From Umbelopsis ramanniana AG (taxonomy: Eukaryota > Mucoromycota > Umbelopsidomycetes > Umbelopsidales > Umbelopsidaceae), in the NCBI RefSeq assembly GCF_025399195.1, contig NW_026252090.1:186001-250000 (forward strand): DNA of 64,000 bases. The letters are read 5' to 3'. Below, piece by piece: positions 37,062 through 47,399 of the stretch. The notes under the pieces are model-generated. The model saw nothing but the letters and a program-made list of their open reading frames with translations. It did no database searches and was not told the DNA's origin. Numbering within the stretch: the stretch's first letter is position 1; each line of letters starts with the position of its first letter. Both the position numbers and the translations under genes were made by a program.

Positions 37062-39471
37062 ATGAAACGCCCCAAGGGAAACCAAGGCCAACCACTGGTA
37101 CAAAAACGGTTAAAAGAGAAAAAAACGAATAGCTCCAATGGAAGTGAACAATCTAATGGCGTTACTCTGAAAGATTTTTTCAGAAATCCGCCACCTCGAG
37201 AACCTGACAGCCATTCCAAAGCAACCGATCAATTCGAACAAGACATGGAGCTCGCTATCCAGTTAAGCTTAAGCTCAACAAGTTCCGAAGTATATCAGAA
37301 ACACCCCTCTGGTTCTACACCTTTTAAAATAGACTTGCCAGAACCATCAAATTATAGCGAGCTAAGCGGTATTGAAACCAACGAACATTTTGCCACCAGC
37401 GACCTTACACAAGGAGACAACGCTTCCCACTATGTTGACAAACAAAAGGAAAATGAAGGAAAAGAAATTGCGCCTGCATTGAACAACATCAAAGCCGAGA
37501 CCCAAATGAGATGTCCTATATGTAACCAATCATTAGAACGCCTTACACATGAACAATCACAAGAGCATGTCAATTCATGTTTAGACAATTCAGATTCTAA
37601 TATATCAACGCCCACTCCCGAATCAGTTCCGAAAGAAGATTTTAACAAAGACTCTCAAGCATCTTCGTGGTCTCAGTTTTTCGGTAACATTCACTCTAAA
37701 ATCAGCGGGGTCTGGAGCTCTCGAGGTGACGAAGCGCCTGGAATGCGTGGCAATACGTCGACGAAGCAATGGTTCGGCGAAGACAAAAAGGGTAATGCTC
37801 CGCCCATGAGAGGACCAAGGAACTGTCCTTTCTACAAGAAGCTACCAGGTAAGTAAACACTTAGCCAAACAAACTGCTTCTCGCGACGGCACTGACACTA
37901 AGTACTGCTACAGGAACTACGTTGACAGTTGACGCCTTTTGTTACGGAAAAGTTAGTGGCTGTACTGGCTATTTCTTATCTCATTTTCATTCCGATCACT
38001 ACACTCGATTATCACCGAATTGGCGTCATGGGCCTATTTACTGCTCTAAAGTAACGGCCAACCTCGTCATCCAGAAGCTCGGAGTAGATTCCCAATGGGT
38101 CAAATCACTTCCTATGGATACTGAATGCAAAATGGAAGACAGTGATGTGACTGTAACCCTATTAGATGCCAATCATTGTCCAGGCTCTGTCTTATTTCTA
38201 TTCAAAGTACCTCAGCCCAATGGCAGGCAATGTTTGCGATACCTCCACACTGGCGATTTTAGAGCATCGCCAAAAATGTGCTTGCATCCACAGATCATTC
38301 AACCAGCCAATCCTCCAATCGATATATTATATTTGGACACCACGTACCTGGACCCTCGATATGCGTTCCCAGCTCAGGAAGAGAGCATAAAGGCAGCGTG
38401 CGAGATTGTCAAGCAGCAGGTATTAAAAGACGATTCCATCCTGAACAGCGACCCTATCAACCCAAGCTTGGAGACTTTCTTCAATTCATCAAGGAATAGA
38501 AGTGTGACCGATGAGAGCTCTGGCGATAAAGAAGAAATTACAAACAAGGAAGAGATCGGCGAAGCGTCATATTTTGATACACCTGACGAGGAAGAGCTTA
38601 TTGAAGACTTCAGCTATGACGCTGATTTCATGGACAATGTCAGTCAGGTCGAACAAAACGGGTCAGCCAACGAGAGTTCATCCTTCAGCCTTTCAGCCGA
38701 CGACTTCAAAGTAACCAGTGGTGGGTCTTCGCCTGGAGCCAGCATACCACATAACCGAACCTTAGTGGTGATCGGAACGTATTCCATTGGAAAGGAAAAG
38801 ATATTTTATGGTAATGAACGTCATGTGTATCTTTTGGCTTGACAGGTTTTGTGTCATCATTCTAATCAGAGTTATTCCTCCTCACTTGACCTTTTTCCCA
38901 AAAAGAAATTGCCAAATTACTCAAATCCAAAGTCTTTGTTACCTCGGCAAAGCGACGGATCCTTCTTTGCCAAGAGAACGAAGAGCTTGAAGCTATTCTT
39001 ACAGATAATGCAAAGGAAGCACAAGTCCATGTTATCCCGCTTATGCATCTCAAAGGGGACAATTTAACAGCGTATGTCAAAAGTTTATCTCCCTATTTTA
39101 CATCTGTATTAGCTTTCCGACCCACAGGATGGACGTTCAAATCATCTTCTGCCCAAACAATGGACATGAACTCTTCGAGCTTGGAGTATATCACTGGTCA
39201 CGTACCCAAGTTTACCGCCAAGTCACTGCGACCCACGTATTCATCTCCGACTGTGACCATGTATGGAATTCCGTACTCGGAGCACTCAAGTTTTCGAGAG
39301 CTCGCGTCCTTCATTGGCAGTTTAGACATTAAACGAATCGTGCCCACTGTCAATGTTGGGAGTGAACGAAGTCGACAAAAGATGGGTAATTTCTTCCGCA
39401 AGTGGGAGGCGGAAAAGAAAACGAAGGGAAAAATTGAAATGGTCCCTTACCGAGCGATCTCTCACTGGTAG
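37062..39471 (+). CDS. PSO2: DNA interstrand cross-link repair nuclease Pso2/Snm1
   Basis: 5'-3' exonuclease of the metallo-beta-lactamase/beta-CASP family that trims DNA past cross-links. Three or four exons. The N-terminal 260 residues are disordered and contain a candidate ubiquitin-interacting motif (EQDMELAIQLSLSS) and a UBZ4-like zinc finger (CPICNQSLERLTHEQSQEHV then Cys). The nuclease core begins FYKKLPG|TTLTVDAF; metal ligands are in SHFHSDHY (motif 2), DANHCPG (motif 3) and HTGDFRASP (motif 4). The beta-CASP part shows YSIGKEKI, an RPTGW motif, and YSEHSSFRELASFI near the C terminus. An acidic, Ser-rich insertion of about 100 residues (38.4-38.75 kb) interrupts the core. Faces snu114 divergently. 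Confidence 0.94.
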
Positions 39472-40139
39472 TAGCTATCGCTCTTTTGTAAATATTTGAA
39501 TACTTTGATATTATTTGAAATCTCCCTAGCTTGTTATTGTTGTGTTGTTATTTTTGTTGTTGTTGTTGTTGTTGTTGTTTTGCTTTTTTAAATGGCCGCA
39601 TACTCGTTCATTTGACTGCCACACTGCTTGGAGGTACAAAAATGGTTTAGTGCCATGGTTGTCTGAAATAAAAATATTCAGGTCTCTATGAATGAGAAAG
39701 AGTCCTGTTCATAATCAAGGAGTCTGGCTATGCCGAAAGTCCAAGCGTGTCATATCATGGTCAAGGAGGATTGGTCTCGATGGAACTCCCGGAGTTTCAA
39801 AGTGCAACCTCCGTTTCTTTAGGCCGCCTGCAGAGTAAGTGGTAAGAAGGTGGGCCAAGTTTGAGAGAGGTATGAACGTGTCTCATAAGGCAGGACTGAT
39901 TGTGATTGGACAATGGAAAGTTGATGACGATTGCTTCCATGGTCTATTTCTTTAAGCTTGAACAATAGGATTTGGAAACTTCTTACCTGGTGTGAAAAGC
40001 CTCAATAAGTTTCTCCTTGAACGGCTTCCTTCCGCTTGTCTTCTTTCTCTTTTTTTTTATTCCCGCCCTTGTCCCTTCTTCTTCCGAGTAGCTGTATTTC
40101 CATTCAAGGCACTGACTGTGCCATTGCTTGTTTTCCACA
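39472..40139. other. pso2 3' UTR and bHLH promoter
   Basis: No gene seen. Contains the GTT microsatellite and the pyrimidine-rich promoter side of the bHLH gene (C/T-rich from about 40020). Confidence 0.55.
39556..39579. repeat. (GTT)8 microsatellite
   Basis: Eight perfect GTT units 85 bases after the pso2 stop, inside a T-rich 3' UTR stretch that also carries imperfect GTT units upstream. Confidence 0.9.
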
Positions 40140-41267
40140 ATGTACTCTCCAAATCAACAACAACAATTCTTTGATCAAGAGCAATCCCTCAATGGCTTGT
40201 CAGCCCATACCAGCGTTAATGCCATGCCCATGCAAAGCTACTCTTCCAGTCATCCTACTCTTCCTGCCGCTATAGCCCGTCGCCGCCAAAGCAGTTTCAG
40301 CTCCGTCATGAGCCCACCGCTCTCTGCCGGCCCTTCCTCATCCTCATTCGATCCTGCGAACTCACAAGCCTGGTTTGGTACCAGCTTGGACTCTACTGGT
40401 TCTTCATTCAGTCAAAATATGTTCGGGGGCAGAGACATCATCGTCTCTCCTTCCACTTCCACTCCGATGGACGGTTTTGGGACCGCTGATGATGATGAGG
40501 CAGCTCAGAGAAAGTGAGTTATCTTATCAATGAACATGGCCTGATTTGCTTGGGAAAACTCTCAATTTTTTACGCTCTGACCTATATCCTAACTCTAATT
40601 TTTTTTTTTTATTCAGCTTACAACAAATGTTTGAAAAACGCCGACGAAGACGCGAATCTCACAATGCAGTGGAAAGACGGAGGAGAGATAATATTAATGA
40701 TAAAATACAAGGTAAGCAGCTGTGACAAAAACATCAACTCACCTAGAGCGCGTGTTGACTTCAACTATGTTGCTAGAATTGTCACTGTTACTACCTGAGC
40801 ACCTATTAGACAATCCACCCCCCGGTTCAACCAATGTGGTAACAACACCTGGTGCAGCAAGTGGCTCAGTACAGAAGGCCATCAATAAGGGAACGATCTT
40901 GAAGATGTCAGTCGATCATATCAGAAACTTAAGAAGTGATGCTGCCAGATACCAAGCTAGAATCAAAGAATTGGAAACAATGCTTGAAGCTGCCAAGAGC
41001 GGAGAATATGTAGATTTTGATACTTTACAACTAGGTCGTTCTGTACAAGCTCCCACCAACGATATGAATGTATTCCCACCGCAGTACCAACAACACCCAT
41101 CTTATGGTGCTTCAGCACCTGTTCCGCTACGTAGTCAACAACAGTCGCTTAACTTAAATGAATCCAACCGTCGTCCACAACCCCATCAGCGTACAGGCTC
41201 ATTGCAGTTTCAACAACAATTTGGAAATTTACATATCGACGCTAATCCTCGAGGTGCAGACGTCTAG
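40140..41267 (+). CDS. bHLH transcription factor, E-box class B
   Basis: Nuclear DNA-binding regulator. Three exons. The N terminus is Gln/Ser/Pro-rich and probably regulatory. The basic region RRRRRESHNAVERRRRDNIN carries the His, Glu and Arg of class B factors that read CACGTG; helix 1 runs into NDKIQ, where an intron interrupts it. Exon 3 holds the rest of helix 1 (ELSLLLPEHLL), a long Pro/Gly/Thr-rich loop, and helix 2 (NKGTILKMSVDHIRNLR) continuing into a leucine-zipper-like segment (ARYQARIKELETMLEAAKSG). The basic region and KGTILKMSVDHI are close to the USF/MITF/SREBP group; no diagnostic SREBP Tyr is visible, so the target gene set is unknown. The ATG at 40140 has a good context (ACAATG). 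About 300 residues. Confidence 0.88.
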
Positions 41268-41899
41268 ATAGGCTTTTAGCAAAGTATATCTTTACCCCAA
41301 GTATATCAATCTTTCATATCTTTTAAGCTCTCTTTATTTTCTCGTTTGTTCCGTTCATTCCACTATCACGTTTTCTTTGCTTTGTAATGAGATATTTATG
41401 CCTTTTCATCAACTCCTTCATTTTTTTTTATCCCAACATTGGAATTTTCTATTTGCACCCGTTCTATACGATTACTTCGTCCTTCCTGTATTCTGATAAC
41501 TTCACCAAGCTTTCCATTCGAGTGTTTTTAAGAATGTCCATGCATTTGAAAAATATCTAAATGGAAATGATGTATATTAATTCACTCTTTCTTTATGTTT
41601 CTTATTCATTTGACAACAGCGAACATAATGATTCTTTCTCTATAAAAATACCCAAGAAAAAAAAAACTCACACAACGATCTTTCCTCCTATACTCACTTT
41701 CGTCATGTTGCTGAGAGCACACGATAGCTCTCCTTAAAGGGGACCTCCTAATGCCTCTCAACGCACGGTAGCCACATACCGGATTACCCTAAATTTTACT
41801 GCCTTTTTGGCCACGACATGATCATTATTTTTGGGATCCATATCATCCCTTGTTACTGACACCTCTTGTTTGCTGCGTCCGATCACGATACCTCCTACC
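41268..41899. other. Intergenic, no gene seen
   Basis: bHLH 3' side and promoter of the methyltransferase gene. T-rich at first, no coding frame with support. Confidence 0.5.
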
Positions 41900-43664
41900 A
41901 TGGGTACCTTTTGTTCCAAGTTGGAACTCCCACCGTCGTCACCCAAGAGTCATATACGCCATCAGCCTTCAACCGATGATAAATTAGCTCGGTCCAATAA
42001 CGAAAAGCAGGTGACAACGCTGGTGAAAATTCCACCAATGGCTAACTGGCCCACCCAACCCAACCTGGTCACTGACCTGGACATCAGTCGCCGATCGTCC
42101 ATGAGAACGGAAGACGATTTCATGGATGGCGCATCGATTCGCAAAATGAGCAACGCCTCCGCTTCAACTGGTAGCACTCAGGTGGAAGAGCACTTCCACT
42201 ACCACAGACTCAGCTACCAACAGAGTGCAGACAAGGAGTATTTCCCTGTGGAGATGACCACTGGGGGGGATACGCTGGAGTCCACTATTTTGTCTGATTT
42301 CAGCTGGATGCAAAGACCTACCAACACGTTCCCTGTCCCTTCCGGCAAGCAGCAGACGAACAAAGAAAATGTCATCCATTACATTATGCGATATGTAATG
42401 AACGGGTATGTCAAAGAACGCTGGCCGCATCATCAAATAGGACGATCGCCCAATTGAAAGCTTAATGCATTCTAGATTTCACACTGCGCCGTTACAGCCG
42501 CGGTCTAGTGGCGTTGGAAGAATCTTGGACATTGGGTGAGTTAATATAAAATTTGGAGAAAATACTTGTCTTTACAGATCACAGAACTGAAAGCTATATT
42601 TTTTCCACACCATCTTATTGTTCTCGCTGCATATCAAAAGCTCAGGATCAGGAATATGGGCTATCGAAATGGCTACTGCTTATCCGCGTTGTGAAGTCGT
42701 TGGTATCGATCTTTTATGCCCTGGAATAGGCCATGACAATATACCTGAAAATTGCAGTTTTAAAACAGTGGATGGTATGAGCTTTTTTTTACATTGTGTT
42801 TTAATTTTGTGGTTGCTGATAGTTGCTAATACTTTTTCAACAGTTTTGGCTGGTCTTCCGTTTGAAAATGAATCATTCGACTATGTATTTGTACGAAATA
42901 TGACTGTAAGTTTAGACATACAATGTGCATCTGATAAATGATACCTGACCCCCTTTCGGTTAAATAATCTTTACTATCACTCTCCATCGCAGCTCGAACT
43001 TAGCGAGAATAGCTACAGATCTCTCATCAATGACAGCTATCGAATACTAAAGCCAGGGGGATATCTAGAAATTGCTGAGCCAGGTAAACGCATACCTGGA
43101 TTGCGAATGGTGATTGTAATGGCTCTTACTAAATGTTCCTACAGATGTCGAGCTTAAAAACTCTGGGCCCGTCACTCGTAGATTTCTTAACTTATGTAAG
43201 ATCCGTAAAAAGCCCTTATATATATGTCCAAATTTTTTTTTCTGACCTGTTGCTAAAATTGACTTTTTGCAGATGCCAAAGCGTTCGAGTGCATTGGTAT
43301 AAACGCTCAGCTAGCACACTGTCTACCATCGCTCATCAATACATCTTGGTTTGCTACACAGGCGTCTTCAGCATGCACGTGGACTGTGGCTATCCCAGTT
43401 GGCAAGCGATGGAAAAGTTGCATTGCTAGACTTTTGGCGTTATATCTACTATCAGAATTTCGATCCTGCAAAAATATGGTGTGTTCGGTTGCAGAATTGT
43501 CCGAAGAAGACTATGATGATGTGATGTTGGCGGTAAAGCAGGAGCTACTCTCCGTAGTCGATACACACATCATTTGGCGGACTGTCTTAGCTCACAAAGA
43601 AGATTCCACTGCCAATTGTGGACGCGGTTTCCACATGAATCCTAGAACCGTGATGGATAAATAG
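41900..43664 (+). CDS. SAM-dependent methyltransferase, predicted N-acylated
   Basis: Class I methyltransferase of the broad UMTA/LaeA-like type; substrate unknown. Seven exons join in frame. The ATG at 41900 gives MGTFCSKLELPPSSP: Gly2 with Cys5 is a pattern for N-myristoylation and palmitoylation, suggesting membrane attachment. The next 140 residues are disordered. The catalytic domain begins RILDIGSGSGIWAIEMA (SAM motif I, split by an intron within it), then EVVGIDL (acidic residue that binds ribose), LPFENESFDYVFVRN, and YRILKPGGYLEIAEPDVEL. The C-terminal part is helical. Members of this family act on toxins, lipids or histones, so no substrate is offered. An earlier in-frame TTG start is not used. 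Confidence 0.85.
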
Positions 43665-44558
43665 AATCGACTACCTTCTATAGACTTACAACATCATACT
43701 AGTACTGTCTTTTATTGTAAAAATGTCAACATCAATTACTAAGTGTTAATTTTAAATTTGTTATTAAATTTTAGCTGTATTTGCCGCCCTATTAGTCGAT
43801 GGGCAGAGTGATAACTACTGTATATTCAACTTTCTCGTTTGCAATTTTGTTCTGAAGCACGTGAAGGGTACCAGAATAATTTCATGGCAATTTATTACTT
43901 GCATGACTTGATACAGAACTGCTTCCATCATTAAAATCAATCGTGTCGAGTCGATTCCTTTCGGCCAATGGAATCTTAATGTGACCATGGTTTTTGAGCG
44001 TAAGAAAAGCACATGTAGATGGGCACAATGATATTCATAGTATCGATGTGTGCGCAATATGGATGATGTAGATCGGAATCTCCCAACATTTATCGGACGG
44101 GAGAACCTTATTCTTTCATTGTCTGTACAACTCCAAGCAAGGATAATGCGCACATATTGCACGCTGTATATGGCAAGGCGGCCTTTGATGAGTCAATTCG
44201 TCCAGGTACCTTGCCAATGCAGCCCAATTTAGCTTTTTCCCCACATTGTGGTCCGTTACCCTGAGTAAAATGAAGCAGCACAATGTTTGATCGTATCGCT
44301 TTTTCATGTGGTACTAAGATCATATAACGTGAATTGTACAAATAACAATACCCCAATATGTTATAACGACTTCATTGCTTGTACCCACCGGATTGCTAAA
44401 AAACTTTAATACTGAACCCTTTATATACCAGGCCATTGGGTAATGCTTGAACACTTCGGATTGTACAGATATCATGGAAATAAAAATTTGAATGAAAAAA
44501 GTATATATTCTGCATGCCTTACATTAGTAGTGGGACCTTACAAACAACTACTTTCGAA
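43665..44558. other. Intergenic about 0.9 kb, GH5-like gene promoter
   Basis: Contains TATATA at 44422-44427 and 44502-44507, the latter 52 bases before the next ATG. Minus-strand frames (43815-44162 and 44108-44356) lack splice support and overlap each other in different frames. Confidence 0.45.
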
Positions 44559-45956
44559 ATGAAGATTAGCTTATTTAAATTACTTGGAGCCGTGTCAACC
44601 ATTGTCAGCAGTGGTGTAATTGGTGTATCTGCCAATAGTTTTGCAGGCGCAAGCTCGTACTTTTGTAAGTAATTGCTTTCATATTTTGACAAGCGGAATT
44701 ATTTAACTTATTTGTGAACAGTGTACACTCTTCAACAAAGTGATCGTCTTGCTGTATTGGATGCTATGCAAGCGGCTGGACTGAAGACATTGCGAATTTT
44801 CATTACTGAGGTAGCTCAAAATATCAAAGGATGCACTAACAGCGCTGTAAACGATGTTGAAGTTGGAACACCCGGCAATTGGGATGATACTATCCTTGGT
44901 ATGATTGATACTCTGATTTCTGAAGCTATGCCGCGAGGTATCAAGCTCATTATTGCTCCTCACGATCGATATGCTCTCGGTATGAATTACACCATTTCTT
45001 TCAACAGAATGCACCTCGTATCATTGATAAACTTTCATAAAACTAGGTTGCTGGCAAAGTGATGTGTACGTTTCCAAGTACAACATCCCTACTACTAATT
45101 GTGCCACTGCTACCAACGATGCTTCTATCTTCTACACGAATGCCAACGCAATTGCAGACTACGACAACCGCTTAAAGCACATCTTGGCACACAAGTACAC
45201 TGATGGTACACCATGGTCTCAATTATCAGTAAGCCAATGCACAAGCTACCCAAAATCACATATGCCGTTCCATGTTCTTAATGCAAAGTCATTTTTGATA
45301 GAATGGTATCTTTGCTTTTAACATAGAAAACGAAGCAATGGGGCACATGAATATGGCGGATAATCAGGTATAGTATGAAATGGGAAAGAAAAAGAGTGAG
45401 GTTCAGCTTCTTTAATACAATATCCCCCTCCGACAGTGGTGGTGCCATCGCTCCGGTACAATCAGAACTGCGGTGAGTTAGTATATGCATTTTCCTTCCA
45501 GCGTTAATTAATCCCCACTTACACTATGCCGCGTAGCTTGGCAGCAGCAGCATCTATGTCAGTACTGGTGGCGGCGCAGACTGGACTGACAGCTTGAATT
45601 ACTACAATTTCTATTGTACGGACATTGATATCATTGGTATCCACAGTTACGACGGCACGTCAGCAATCAATAGCAATTTGCCTGGAGCTATCAATACAGC
45701 CAAACAGCAAGGAAAACTACTCATGATGGAGGAGTGGGGAGTCACTGGTAACGATGCTACCAAAGCTTCCGGTATGGCCTCTCAAATCCAGGCCCTAAAT
45801 GGATACGGTGTACCATGGTCGCTGTGGGAAGTCGTCAAGCCGTCCTCTACCGATTTTGAAACATTCACAGACCAAACTCAAGCCTGGAGCGCCATCAAGG
45901 CTGGTGCCCAAGCTGCAAACAGTGCCAGTGGCGCCTTTAGTTTCCATAATGTATAG
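44559..45956 (+). CDS. Secreted glycoside hydrolase, GH5-like
   Basis: Predicted beta-glycanase or mannanase acting outside the cell. Six exons join in frame. The signal peptide is MKISLFKLLGAVSTIVSSGVIGVSA followed by NSFAGASSYF. The barrel shows GLKTLRIFITE, then a phase-0 exon (about 45302-45367) encoding FNIENEAMGHM, where the Glu after Asn is the likely acid/base, and later IDIIGIHSYDG and LLMMEEWGVTG, where the second Glu is the likely nucleophile. The short exon with the first Glu is easily missed because 45231-45540 looks non-coding at first sight. The end is SGAFSFHNV with no GPI signal. Substrate is not predictable from these motifs; fungal relatives are often listed as mannanase- or glucanase-like. 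Confidence 0.86.
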
Positions 45957-46119
45957 CTAACCAGCCCTGCAGTATTTTTTTTACATAACTTTCGCGTCAT
46001 ACTTGTTCACATTCTCACCCAAAGAGTCCACACGTGACCAATAAAAAGGCGTTGGCGTACTTAACCATGGATATTTGTATAAAACCAAGTGGAATCTCCA
46101 ACAGCTAACCAATACAACC

Positions 46120-46970
46120 ATGACCAGCAAAAAAGCACTTGTTTTACTTGCCGATGGCACAGAAGAAATGGAGTTTGTGATTCCCGTGGACGTTTTACGC
46201 CGAGCCGAGATCACTGTCACGACCGCTGGCGTGGGTCTAAAGAACGGTACTTATGCAGAGTGTAGCCGTGGCGTTAAGATACTACCAGACGTGGAGGCCG
46301 AACACATTGGTATCAGCTGGAATCAGGTATGCATAGATGTGGATTGGGGCTATTTGATTCGCATCCTTGCTCACTCTATGTATAGGATGACTTTGATGCC
46401 ATCATCATCCCAGGAGGTGCCGGCGGTGCAAAGGTACTCTCGGAAAGTGTACTCGTACAGAAACTTGTCTCATCGTTTTACGAAAATCAAAAGATTGTCG
46501 CCTTCATCTGTGCTGGTAAGAATTGTTGCCAGGAAACGCTTCTATAAGAGAGTCTAGAACTGAATCACAAATCCATCGTACCATCTAGGCACCCTTGTTG
46601 CTAAATCTGCAGGTGTACCAGAAGGCCATAAAGTAACGTCACATCCTAGTGTAAAGGATCAGCTCGAAGATGGTAAGCCAATTGATTTTGTAGTTCAGCA
46701 GTAGCGAATTGTGTGCCTTCATGTTTCTAATTACATCATTTAGTATACAAATACTCGGAAGACAGAGTTGTGGTGGATCAAAATGTCATTACAAGCCGTG
46801 GACCTGGCACAGCGTTTTTATTTGCTTTGACTATTGTGGAGCAGTTGGTTGGAAAGCAGGTAGGTGTATAAGTCCCATTATGACCTATAACCGTACAAAA
46901 GACTAAATGGTTCATGCTGCAGGTCGTCGATAAGATTAGCCCTCCCATGATATTATCCAATGCGCTTTAA
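46120..46970 (+). CDS. DJ-1/PfpI family protein (glyoxalase III-like)
   Basis: Cys-dependent stress protein related to human PARK7, with methylglyoxal-hydratase (glyoxalase III) and reported protein/nucleotide deglycase activities. Five exons. Motifs: [20 protein letters not shown], with the conserved acidic residue near the active site; [11 protein letters not shown]; and the nucleophilic elbow [13 protein letters not shown], where the Cys is preceded by Ile, split by an intron right after it. The end is [13 protein letters not shown]. About 185 residues, close to PARK7 (189). The ATG at 46120 follows a purine-rich 5' side; there is no presequence, so cytosolic. It is transcribed in the same direction as the GH5-like gene, 164 bases downstream. 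Confidence 0.93.
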
Positions 46971-47399
46971 AAACATGGACCATACGTTTGATTTGATAAC
47001 ACCAATATTCTATATAATGAGACTCAATTTACTTGACGGAAATACCAACTATTCGTTTTTCTCAGCTCGAGTATAATAAATGCATATGGATAATACGGAA
47101 GTCATTGTTCACACGAGTAATATTTATAAGAGATTGGTAGATATACGAAGAATACAGCGCAGTGCCTTGCAATAAAGAGAAAAATGGAGATACAGATGGG
47201 GTAAAGGAGAGAGTGGGATATTTAACAGAATTCGGTTGAGGGGGAATATTGCAAAAGAAAGAAAAAAGAAGGGGCTTTTTCTGATTTTTCCATACAACAC
47301 ATCAAAAAATTACAGTGTTTGGTTGATGGTAATTAAGCACACACAAGATGACAATAAGAAACAAATGAAAGCATTAAAAATCACAGTTCGGGGAGGGGT
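46971..47399. other. Convergent 3' UTRs, no gene seen
   Basis: Between the ends of the DJ-1 gene (plus) and the Cep120-like gene (minus). A/T-rich with purine runs. No RNA gene or frame with support. Confidence 0.5.

Noticed and set aside
43815-44356. Minus-strand frames of 115 and 82 codons upstream of the GH5-like gene
   Set aside because: They overlap in different frames, start on weak codons and show no domain; best explained by chance in the promoter.
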